DNA from: Lichtheimia corymbifera B2541 | Taxonomy: Eukaryota; Mucoromycota; Mucoromycetes; Mucorales; Lichtheimiaceae | Reading direction: 5' to 3' | Assembly (NCBI GenBank): GCA_000697475.1 | Contig: JNEU01001113.1 | Span: 1 to 45,616 of the forward strand | DNA length: 45,616 nt | Shown here: positions 32,729 to 42,904 of the stretch, piece by piece | Numbering within the stretch: position 1 is the first letter of the stretch | Layout of the letters: every line of letters begins with the position of its first letter | Translations under genes and position numbers: made by a program | Notes under the pieces: generated by a model | The model's database searches: none | What the model was told of the DNA's origin: nothing | What the model saw: only the letters and a program-made list of their open reading frames with translations

Positions 32729-34292
32729 CTATTTATTTTCTGCAAACTTGGCATAAGCGGCACCGATCTCTTCAACCATTTGCGATGTAAGCATAGCACG
32801 CCCATATTTCTCGAATGCTCTCTTGGAACTGTCACGTGTAATACAGCAAGCTCCCCAGGACGCCAGCATAGCAATATCTTTGGATTCAATTTCATTCGAA
32901 TGCCTATTGTTTATGTCCATTTTGAGTTCTCTTGTGTTGATCTTCATCCCCCTCCGACCAGATCCAATGATCTATTGAACTTACTTCCATACACCATCTT
33001 CATAACCTTTACCCCAGGCTAAAAATGTGGCAATGGTACCAGAAAGAATATCACCTTGTCCGCCCACGCGACGAAGTCCTCCTTCAGTCTCACAACGCAA
33101 AACTACAATATCCCATCCTGAGTTGACTGCGGTAATATTCCAATTATAGAAACATCAACAAACCTTCTTTTCCATTTGTAATAAGATCCACCGGTCCTTT
33201 TTGCACAATCGTAACACCTCCAAACGCTTGACTCAATTTGTATGCCACTGTATCTTGGTCATGCTCTTTTGAATTGACATCCTATAATAGGGTGTCAATA
33301 TAAACTGTATTAGAATAGACCATGTGTAACTTACCATGCGTTCGCACAAGCGCTTAAATTCAACAACGTTCGGAGTCAACACCGCTTTTGCATAATCTTT
33401 GACTGTCTCAGGATGATTTTGCACCAAAAATAGGCCATCCTACACAAAAGGGATGTGTATAAGCTGGAAATGAAACGATGATATACACATGTAGTCAACA
33501 TACCGCATCCACAACAATAGCCATATTTTGTTCTCTAGCCTTGAGCATGATCTCTCGTGCGCTGTTCTGCATAGCGTCGTCACGTGAAAGCCCAGGGCCA
33601 ACCACCAGGACATGTAATCGACCGAATGTGTCAGTGACTCGTTTGACAATGTTATCCACGGATGCATCCTTTTTGCTAAATAGATTACAATGTCAATGTA
33701 CGTATTCACAGAACCCATGCGGATTAATACTTACTCAGAAGTACGCATGTAAGGGTGGACAATAAGATCTAATAGTGCGTGTTGTCAATATAACGTCATC
33801 CTGTGTCATTGATTTGCTGACCTGGAGAATAGCTCTACAAACATGGAGGTGGTGTTTAATATCAATGCATCATTACACTCTTCACTTATGTATGTTTACC
33901 TTGATAACGGTGCCAGCACCTGGCTCGCAAAAGACATGGCATAGGTCAGCACCCTAAGCATCCCAAAATGATGTAAATTACTCAGATCTCTAGCCATGCA
34001 TTTATCTATCTTACCAGTCGCATAGCAGAAATGGCACTGAAAAAAGGTGCACCCGTATAACTATCCATGCATACATTGAGTGACGAGTGTACAAAGACAC
34101 ACATGCATTCTCGATCCTACTCTTCGGAGCCTCCGACGACACCGACGCGTCCTGCAAAAGGAGCTATTAAGCAACTCGCTCCTGTATAGAAGCGTAGTGA
34201 TAACACTTACCAGCCTGGCCCTTGTGCATTTCACTCGACAATGGAGGAATGAGTTGACGCACCTTGTTAATGTCCGGGATTCGGGATGGCAT
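32729..34292 (-). CDS. ATP-dependent (S)-NAD(P)H-hydrate dehydratase
   Basis: Eleven exons: 34292-34211, 34151-34121, 34060-34015, 33953-33900, 33834-33822, 33768-33735, 33675-33504, 33439-33335, 33281-33164, 33126-32985, 32903-32729; 323 aa. Ribokinase-like fold of the YjeF C-terminal/CARKD family: [66 protein letters not shown] and the catalytic GGQGDILSG (D244), which should activate the hydrate. It repairs damaged NADHX/NADPHX using ATP. There is no N-terminal epimerase domain, matching the separate fungal and animal enzymes. Exon 5 is only 13 nt (AGCTATTCTCCAG). The coding sequence ends AAAATAAATAG, so a poly(A)-like hexamer overlaps the stop. Confidence 0.92.
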
Positions 34293-34536
34293 GGTCAGCA
34301 ATTGAACGAGAAAAAGAAAGGTATCAACCAACTAATTTGGCGGGTAAAAAGAGAAAAAGAGCAGCGGTAAACCCTTGCATGCTGACAATCTGAGTAAAAC
34401 ATGGATGATCACCAAAATCTCGGTATAACCGTATCCATATCTTTCCTTACGAGCTATCATCAATTCAATCAATAAAGTTGCTATTTACATATTGGGACGA
34501 TGGATGCATTTATCATGATTATTAAATGAACCTCCT

Positions 34537-35462
34537 CTATGAGTTTATGATATCGTCGACGGCTATTAAGTCCTCCTTGTTGACATGTTCCCACCATACA
34601 TTATGCAGGTATCGATCATCCTCACCCTCGCCATCCCATGGTTTGCGTGTTAAGATGAAATGGATATTCTTGACATGTTCTAAACGCCACATTTCAGGGT
34701 GGGTTACCGGTAGCGTCTTCAGAGCATTATAGATATAGGGTAGCTTGACCCACTTTTCATTAAACACCTCGTTTAAGAAGTCTTGATCCGGAAATGTATA
34801 CGAGGTCAAATTGTTGGTTCCATAGATTTTGTCCATGATGGCTTGAAACTTGACATGCGAAGGCCGTAAAACGATTAACCCGCTATTAAAGTAATTGACT
34901 TTGGCACCGTGGGGATTATTGTAGGCACAATTAGTAGGGTTCCTGAGAACGCGGGAAGAAGAAGAAATCAGAAGATGTAAACATGGTCATCCATGGATGG
35001 ATTTACGTACCATTCTGGTGGATACGTGCTTGTCTTTTGTGGATTGCAAGTGCACGCATGGCAAGCGCCTATGTGATCAGAGTCTGGGAGAGGTATGTCC
35101 ATCAATTCATCCATATTCTGCATCGGCAACATATCGGCATCTATCAGCACCACACGTTCGTATTCTACTTGGTCCCAAACAATCATTTTAGTCCATGTCT
35201 CCGCAAACCGTGGAAATTGGTAATTGGTTGTTCCTGGAGGATGAATCGGTTGAATAGGTTTAAGATGACATCCATAGCTCGATAGTAGTCGTAATGCAGC
35301 TTCAGACACGGCAGGTGTGTATAATACCACTAATGGGTATTGGCTACCCAATCGACGTAACGATTGAGCAACAGTGATGACTCCATGGATATACTTGTTA
35401 GTGGTTGTAAGAATCATCATCCATGCTGCTTTTCCCTTATTTGTCATGTTGCCAACTCGCAT
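34537..35462 (-). CDS. Glycosyltransferase family 8 (glycogenin-like) protein
   Basis: Exons 35462-35011 and 34942-34537 (intron GTACGT...TTCTCAG) give 285 aa. The N-terminal GT-A fold begins AAWMMILTTTNKYIHGVI, with AQSLRRLGSQYPLVVLY next. The metal-binding DxD motif is in VVLIDADMLP (D108, D110). A second GT8 block, VNYFNSGLIVLRPS, follows. The C-terminus has FPDQDFLNEVF and LPYIYNAL, as in glycogenin and galactinol synthase-type enzymes, which use UDP-sugars. The acceptor cannot be told from sequence. No long C-terminal extension as in true glycogenins is present. A second in-frame ATG five codons in is an alternative start. The gene is divergent from SEN34 across 173 bp. Confidence 0.9.
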
Positions 35463-35635
35463 GTGAGTGAAAGTGTAATTGGAAGAGGAAAGAAAAAGAA
35501 ATAAATGATCGTCTCCCACACGCACACACGCTCACACACAGATGCACATCCACTTGTGCTGAGTTTAATCCTGCAGATAAACATTTGCATTGGCCATCAT
35601 CCTTACACAACCGAACTTTTCTTATACGTATATAT
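35463..35635. promoter_or_regulatory. Short divergent promoter GT8 / SEN34
   Basis: Only 173 bp separate the two start codons. The plus-strand side contains a TATATAT stretch directly before the SEN34 ATG and an ACACACGC-rich stretch nearer the GT8 gene. Confidence 0.5.
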
Positions 35636-36320
35636 ATGGATACCCAAGTTGAGATACGATTATGCGGTACAAAACCATTGGTATTTAAAAAAGAAGGTTC
35701 AGTAATACTATTTGTGCTATATATGGTATTCTTCTTCTAATACAAGCTAGATGTCGAAAGGCTTCGATGTCAACATCGCATTGTCGGTGCACTGATCGGC
35801 GCATTGCCAAGGTTACCGCTTCAGAATGCTTATCCAGGGTTACCATTACTATTATCTGCTGAGGAGGCCACCCTGTTAATATCAAAAGGTAGCTCTCGAT
35901 ATATGTATATTTATGTGAATACATGTGTTGACGTGGCGTATCATTTGGCGTATCGCATTATCACCCGCATGAATAGATTTTGCAGTCATGAACGCCAGTG
36001 GCAATTGGACGTTTTTAAAAACGGATCTGGATCGTTTGCGTTACCGCGTATTTGAATACTTGTGGTCAAAGCAGCTATATATTACAAGGGGTCTCAAGTT
36101 TGGTGGTGATTTCATGGCGTATCCTGGTGATCCTATGCGTTTCCACAGCCATTACATTGTACTTGCTACGGAAAGAGACTCCCCTCTTGCACTATTGGAT
36201 ATCATTAGCAAAGGAAGGCTGGCAATCAATGTTAAAAAGACGTTTGTGATCGCAGGACCAGCGGAGGAATCAAGTGACGATGACATAGAGACGTTCTCAA
36301 TTCAATGGGCAGGCTTTTAG
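35636..36320 (+). CDS. SEN34: tRNA-splicing endonuclease subunit Sen34
   Basis: Exons 35636-35696, 35751-35888 and 35986-36320 encode 177 aa. The N-terminal region PLVFKKEDVERLRCQHRIVG, ALPRLPLQNAYPGLPL and SAEEATLL matches the Sen34 N-terminus. The nuclease domain has LRYRVFEYLWSKQLYITRG, then KFGGDFMAYPGDP (catalytic Tyr112), FHSHYIV (catalytic His, 120 or 122) and NVKKTFVI (catalytic Lys151). Sen34 cleaves the 3' splice site of pre-tRNAs within the Sen2/Sen34/Sen15/Sen54 complex. All three catalytic residue types are present. It is short compared with yeast (275 aa): the variable linker between the halves is nearly absent. The first intron is placed by fit to the family (GTTCAG...GCTAG). 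Confidence 0.9.
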
Positions 36321-36428
36321 ACTTGTTGAAGGTAGATGCCATATAGATAACAACACTATGCAATAAAAAGGAGATTGGATTTCTACATTTTAATATGTAA
36401 TTATCATGTCTATTCTAATATCAAATGA

Positions 36429-39400
36429 CTATGGTACACGGCCATTGAGCTCATGTATTTCTTCTGCAGAGGTATTGAGTCGCATATAATTTCCCATTTG
36501 GTTGGATCTCCGTGTTATCCATGTGATCAATCTTTCAAACAGCACTCCAACGTCTCTTCCGTCGTCATTGCCATTGTGTATCATTGATTCAGCATTTTCC
36601 AAATGCGCCATATACTTGAGGATGTCCTTGACAGTCACCAGACCCACCAGTTTTCCACGTTGCTCCTGGAGAATAACACGTGGTCTATTTGTGGATGTGA
36701 GCAACATCATCTCAGCTATGCCATGCCCTCTCTTTTTTCTTACCCTAGCTGCTTGAACATGTCCATGACGGTTTCTAGGTAAAGCTTAGGATGCACAGTA
36801 ATGGGAGTTTGATCAATATAAGACCCGAAATCCAAAACTTCAGGTGAGCCTTGTATCACTGGATCGCCATTTGAGATATTGGAAAGGTCCTCAGTCTCGT
36901 CTTCATCGGGTTTAAATCGACACAGGGTTTCATTGTTGGCTTTGTTTGTCGACCGAGCCTTATCTATTCATGGATTTGGTTATTGATCGTGTCATCGTGA
37001 TAGCATGTAGCAATTTTATACATACCAAGCAAATAGGATAACTCAGTTCGACCAATATATCCAAGTAGCAGCATGTTTGATTTGTTCGAAACCACAGGGA
37101 ATCCTCGATAATTGCTAGCTTCCAGTAATTCCTCTATGCGAAAACAGCCATCTCAATATCACATGTATCGTACGTACTCTATACCTCCCTTACCAATATC
37201 CCGTATACGCATTCCTTTGGATTCCAGCACCACCATGTCTTGCTGCATTACATGCGACACTAAGATGATAGATTAGTTTCATGGGATATTCTGTAACGGT
37301 CAAGGAGAAAATAGGTACCAGGAACGTCAAACACATGATCCTCTTTGTCTAAAAATGGGTATCCATTGAGGCGAATATACCGATCGGCGATACCTCCGCT
37401 GCCAAAACGATCTCCAACAGCACGAGTGATCATGAGAGCAATCTGCCACACACATAAGTGTTAGAATCCGCCTTTCAATCTCATGGATATATTTGCTACA
37501 TCTTACCATGGTGGGGAGAATATAAGTGACTTGGCCAGTCAATTCAAACATGATGACAACCACCGAGACCGTGATACGCATGACACCACTGATGAATTGA
37601 ATCGTCAGTATCAGCCGCACATACAACTTTTAATACACTTACCATAGAGCAGCAGCAGCACCAAGGAATGCATAAGTGCCTGGTGTAATGCACTATTATC
37701 CGTTATTAGTACACGCGTAAGATCCTACCAAGGATTCACTTACAGGAACATCTGGTTTACAGCTTGCAAACAAAAAGAATTGCGGATCGGACCTATCGAA
37801 TGTCGACAATCAGTAATGGCTCTTACCACCTACTACTATCTTCCAGTACTTACTCTTGCCATGCTTTCACCAATAATCCAATCATGCGACCAAAAGTGGC
37901 ACCGATAGCCATGGATGGTACAAAGATACCACAAGGAACTCTGCAGCCATAAGATACGATTGTTCCAAATGTTCGTAAGGCTGTTGCGATGAATAAAAGC
38001 CCAACGATTCGTCCAAGCTCGCTTGCCCTAATCACGTATATCAATAACCTATCAACATCCATTGCCCCAATAAAAATACTTACTGGCATAGTCCATGATA
38101 ATCTTCATATTCGTTTCCTTCGCATTCTCGGAATAGAATTCCCATGATCTCAGTCATATCAATACGCATAAAGACATTCGGGTATGCCACCAGGGCTGTC
38201 ACGAATGCCAGCACCGCCGCTTCAAGAACAGGGACATCGCGTAAATATTTTTTCCTGAATTGCGCAACGAGGACATTATACTTGATGACAAAGGCTCCGT
38301 AAAGACCCTGAATGCACAAGTTAGACCCTGTATGCATGCAATCACCACGTGACTTACCCCAAATATGCCAATCACAATCACAAAAATGTATTCAAATCCA
38401 TGCCATTCACGATCATAGCTGACTTGAAACATGACAAGCTTTCCAGTTCTGAAAGGGTTCATGGCCTAATAATATAATATAGTGATTGTAAGATACCAGC
38501 GTACCCTATGGATAGAAAGAGAGTTTACCTGCAAGACAATGGTTGCAATCATAGCACAAAAGAAGCTCTTCCACATGCTCCGGTTCGAAAAGGTTGATGT
38601 CATTTCCTCTAGTGCAAATAGTACACCGCCCACTGGTGATCCAAAGGCAACAGCAACACCAGCCGCACTGGAAGCTGTCAGCATTTCTCGCATTTCAGCT
38701 GGTAAAAATAAAAGCCATATGAGCCATGGTGCTGATTGAAACTCGCTAGAAACCAACCTTTGCTTGTTCGATATTTCTGAAAGCTCCTTGATATAACATT
38801 CCCAACACAGCACGCCATGTGGACCGATGGACCTTCCTTACCGATAGAGAGATTGGATGCTACAGCCATGGCCTAGTATTTTGGATTAGAAAGGAGGGAA
38901 CCCTGGGTATCCATATATGTATATCTCGTTACCAATCCAACACTCTTCATCATCAAGGTCCAGCCTCCCAAAAAGCCCTTCATCACAAAACCGGCTATAA
39001 ACAAGAATAATTGATTCAGTATTCAGATGGGAGCAACGAAAACGGTAAGAGCTTACCGATAATGCATTTAATCTCTGATATGCCGGAACCAGCGGCATAA
39101 GGAGCAAGTACTTTGACAAGGTAAGCACAAGTTGTGGCAAACAAGGTCTATATGTTTGATGATGAGCCATCAAGTATACACCGTATCCCTCACTAAAGAA
39201 TCATCTTACCGCTAGCGCCACGTAAAATAACCATTGGATAACAAAAGCGTCGCGACTGAGGCCTAGTGTTTGACTCCAATACACCCAGTATTCGCATCCA
39301 CCATCTAGATATGTAGGATGAGCCGAATGATACCAAGGAACATGGTGGTTGCAATGCTTACCATCTTGCTCGATCTCCCAGCAACAATATTTCTGGTTGA

Positions 39401-39884
39401 GCCACCATCCATTCGAACAATATCCAATCTTGATATCAGATAACCAATCGGTGACTATTGCAATCAAGGCGGAATTCAAGCCCACAGCAGCACCTATCAA
39501 AAAGAAAGGAAGAGAGACGGTGTGTGTGAGTGTGAGAGCCATGTTAGATACCCCACCCCTGGCCCTATCACCATCTTTTATGCTTACCAACAAGTGATAC
39601 TACGATCCACGTCTGTGTCGTTTCAAAGGTCATACGCCACCATGCTTCCCAGGAATTGTCATTTTTGTTCCGTTTCTGAAAAGACGATTGCCGGTAGCGT
39701 TCGAGAATGGCATCCTTGACCCAGTCTATTATATGTGTGTGAGGGGTGTTAGCCTTGGCAACAGATCTCTTGGTAACGCATCAGCACACAGATACCTGCC
39801 AATGGTACTAAAGTCCTCATAGCGACGAATTTGAGCCAATTCTTCTTCTAACTGTCCCTGTGTTTGAGGTCCATTGCCGGGCAT
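36429..39884 (-). CDS. CLC family Cl-/H+ exchanger (Gef1/ClC-3-like) with CBS domains
   Basis: Nineteen exons: 39884-39800, 39725-39588, 39493-39362, 39304-39210, 39147-39057, 38994-38933, 38872-38758, 38698-38529, 38465-38358, 38307-38084, 38027-37854, 37792-37744, 37692-37643, 37588-37507, 37442-37319, 37259-37194, 37133-37026, 36963-36744, 36684-36429; 782 aa. Selectivity motifs are GSGISE (170-175; P replaced by S), GKEGPSVH (212-219, gating Glu214) and GIFVP (440-444). The proton-glutamate position is in LFALEE (270/271). Both glutamates imply 2Cl-/H+ exchange rather than a channel, likely in an endosomal, Golgi or vacuolar membrane. [23 protein letters not shown] residues form the last helices, followed by a pair of CBS domains. 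Intron 1 only fits with a GC donor. Confidence 0.92.
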
Positions 39885-40075
39885 GGCTATGTATTAAGGT
39901 CGAGTTATTGTGTGCGTGTGTAATAAAGAGAGAAAGAAAGCGCGATATTCACCCCCGCGCGCTATCTATTTTGGGAACCAGCTTTTTTTCTGCATCATTC
40001 AGGCGATTCGCATGTAGCATGTAAATGTAGCATAATGATTCATTGTCCGTGTACCACATTACAATAAACACATTT

Positions 40076-41599
40076 CTATTCGGGTCGTCTTTGATTGGGG
40101 AAACTACCAAGTACTACTACATCCAAACAATACTTTTCTAATTCCTTCAATGCATCTTGCACTGGTTGATTTTGATGATGGCCAGAACATTCAACCATAA
40201 ACACGTAATGCCAAGGTCGTTGTCCACTGGGACGAGAATCAATCTTGAAGAGGTTCAGTCCGTAATCCTTGAATACCTTGAGTCCATCACAGAGTGCACC
40301 AGGTTGTCGATGATCCACAGTAAAATGGATAAGTGTATGATCATCGTTCGTGGCATTGTCAGAGGAGGTACCAATCAAAAGGAAACGTGTGGTATTTGCT
40401 ATATATTACCCCGTTAGATTTGTATCAGGTCACGTCCGCATCGCCCTGGAATTTACCTGCATTATCTTCGATATCCCGTGCATGAATATCCAATCCATAT
40501 AAGCTGGCACAAATCTCGCTACATACAGCAGCAGCCCCTTGTTCGGCTGCAGCTTGTTCAGCAGCCTCAGCAGTCGATTTGACAGGGATACGTTTGGCAT
40601 TGGGAAGATGGGTTGTCAACCATTGTTGCGTTTGACCGAGCCCCTGATAAAAATGATATCGTTTCAATACACACATGCACATGCTGCTTGTCCCACTTTA
40701 TCTCTCTGTTATTACCTGTGGATGACTGTACACCTTGGTGATCTTGTCCATGGTACTATTGGATAATAAGCATTGGTGCACCTAGAAAAGTTCATAATCA
40801 GTGATATACTTAATTGATAAATAACACCACTCTCTTACCGTTAAATATATCTCTGCACGCACATGAACGCTGGTCTTGATGAAGCAATCCATGGATTCAA
40901 CCACTGTACCAAATGTCGAGTTTTCAAAGGGCACCAAGCCATAGGTTGCTTTCTTTTTTTCCACTGCATCAAATACATCTATGATAATCGCTTGATGTTA
41001 GTTGCTTTCTAATGGGCAATGTGATCCATCATGTTACCTGCAATCTGCTTTACTGGCATGTAGGCAACGCTATCGCCCAATCGCTTGTATGCTGCTTGAT
41101 GCGAAAATGTGCCAGGGGGGCCGAGATAGGCAATGGAGACATCTTTTTGCAAAGCAATCGAAGCCGACATGATCTGATACGCCGCAATGAATATGATGTT
41201 TTCATATACACAATGAACAGCTATCCTACCTCGCGGAAAATAGCATGGAGAGAATCATGTGCCAAGGGTCCTTGATTAAGCCGTTCAAGCTAGTAGAGTG
41301 TGTTGAGGACTATCAGGCCAAGTCGTCTTCATCGTATCCCATGTATTTTACCTTTGCATACACCTCCTTCTCACGTCCAGGCATATATACATGGAGCTCC
41401 TTTGTATCACTTTTGCGTATTATATGTTAAACGCCAACCCAAAAGAGGAACGGTAATGACCATGACGGCCTCACCTGTCGGTTGCTTTTCGCTTGGCAGC
41501 ACCAATGTTGAGCGATACTTGAGCGCGTTCATTCAGTAAATCGACCAACGTGTTATCGAGATCGTCAATGCGTTTCCGTAACGAAGATAAATCAGACAT
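40076..41599 (-). CDS. Bifunctional chorismate mutase-prephenate dehydratase (P-protein) with ACT domain
   Basis: Exons 41599-41475, 41409-41352, 41289-41230, 41173-41038, 40978-40839, 40781-40716, 40643-40457 and 40398-40076 give 364 aa. Residues 1-85 are a short AroQ chorismate mutase: LRKRIDDLDNTLVDLLNER, GAAKR, REKEVYAK, GPLAHDSLHAIFRE. From about 92 comes prephenate dehydratase: AYLGPPGTFSHQAA, VPFENSTFGTV, TTRF (260-263, the essential TRF motif). An ACT domain (about 272-355, with GALCDGLKVFKDYG and the DSRP motif) should give phenylalanine feedback. It converts chorismate to prephenate to phenylpyruvate. Yeast has separate Aro7 and Pha2; the fused layout resembles bacterial PheA. Multiple introns show it is a genuine nuclear gene. 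Confidence 0.92.
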
Positions 41600-41904
41600 G
41601 GCAACAGTGGAAAGGATACAGCAAACTCCAACTGACGGATGATCTCTCTTTGAAAGGCGCCAAATCAAATCAAATCTCATCATTGTCCCACTTCCGATCT
41701 TGATCAACACATTTCGTCTATAGCACATCATCATATATCACCACATCACTTAATCTCCTCCTAGTATAAGGAATTAGTTAAAATGCTGCTGCTGTATATC
41801 AAAGTGTCCTTAAAAATGTTAGTGGTCTGTCTACCATTGAAAAAAAAGAACGTAAAGTTTCAGGTCACGTGATCTCTCACCAACGCGAATATAAAATGGC
41901 ACAG
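41600..41904. other. Intergenic: P-protein promoter and tRNA 3' flank
   Basis: 305 bp, no gene seen. Confidence 0.5.
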
Positions 41905-41978
41905 CGATGGTGATGGGACTCGAACCCACAATCTTCGGCTCCGGAAACCGACGCGTTAGTCCATTTCGCCACACCACC
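41905..41978 (-). tRNA. tRNA-Arg (anticodon CCG)
   Basis: A 74-nt cloverleaf on the minus strand: acceptor GGTGGTG with CACCATC (one G-T pair), D arm GCG/CGC, anticodon arm TCGGT-TTCCGGA-GCCGA with CCG at positions 34-36, a 5-nt variable loop AGATT, and T arm GTGGG-TTCGAGT-CCCAT. The B box is GGTTCGAGTCC. There is no intron. TTTT (minus strand, 41896-41893) about ten bases downstream is a Pol III terminator. It decodes CGG. Confidence 0.93.
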
Positions 41979-42676
41979 AACCAGTTGGCACTTGTGTGAA
42001 AAAGTATACATGGTATAGTCAACTTCCTAAAAAGGAAGCTAAACGAAACGTGATCAAACAAGTGTCATTATGTCGCGGAAGTTCTATCATGAATAATCTC
42101 TTAATAGCATATGTCAATATGGGAGCTCAATGAGTAGCAATTTCGATTTAAACATAATATATAACTTGTTCTGGCGGAGTTGGAGGGTGATCCTGCAGGA
42201 GGCAGGTGGCCATTGTCAGGGCAGCTTGCAATAAGAAGAGCTGAATCAATTATATCTTTCTACACAAACTAAGCCAAAGCTACTTCTTTTTACAAACTAC
42301 AGAGCATTAACTACCCCTCCATTGCGAACAATGAGCGGCTGTCGCACGATTGGTAGGTCACTGGCATGTCAAAACCAATGGCGATGCTTTCCGATTACAT
42401 GCGCCCATATGTATACTCGCGATCCAACCCCATAGCTCGAGTTCCGACTTCCAATGCAACATGTATGTTCAAGTAATGCACCTATTTAATGATATGATAC
42501 CAAGGTTTATTTGTAGGTTGCATTATAGCTTTATACAAAGACCCAAGGGGAGGTTGTCGTTGCCTGTATCCTATCCTTTCCTTCCTTATTGCTCAGTCGA
42601 TGGATGAAGACTGCCGTGACAAAGGAGCATCAAGCATGTTTTATGATCCCATTTGGACTTAGCTAGCTTATCCCTC
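41979..42676. other. Intergenic between tRNA-Arg and retrotransposon
   Basis: About 700 bp, no supported gene. The last five bases (42672-42676, CCCTC) would be one copy of the target-site duplication of the right-hand retroelement; the other copy is outside the window. Confidence 0.5.
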
Positions 42677-42857
42677 TGTGATGTTGGTAGGGGATGATAG
42701 CAAGGATAACAATAAAAGTACTGTGAGACTGAATAGATAGATGGGGATCCTTTATTGAACATCCTGTCCTTATATACTTTTCATATATTGAAATACAGCT
42801 AGAATAAATCCCATCTCCGCTTACACATCCTTTCTAGAAACTACCTTGGATATCACA
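42677..42857 (-). repeat. 3' LTR of chromovirus, 181 bp
   Basis: Bounded by TGTGAT and ATCACA, a perfect 6-bp inverted terminal repeat, and preceded on the minus strand by the polypurine tract plus TGA. It carries a TATATAAGG promoter box (42776-42768) and an AATAAA poly(A) signal (42756-42751) about 20 nt later, a very compact U3-R-U5. The second LTR copy is outside the window, so boundaries rest on the inverted ends. Confidence 0.75.
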
Positions 42858-42904
42858 TCACCCCCCTCCAGGCTCTTGGCCGTTTGAAGTAAAGGCAATT
42901 GAGG

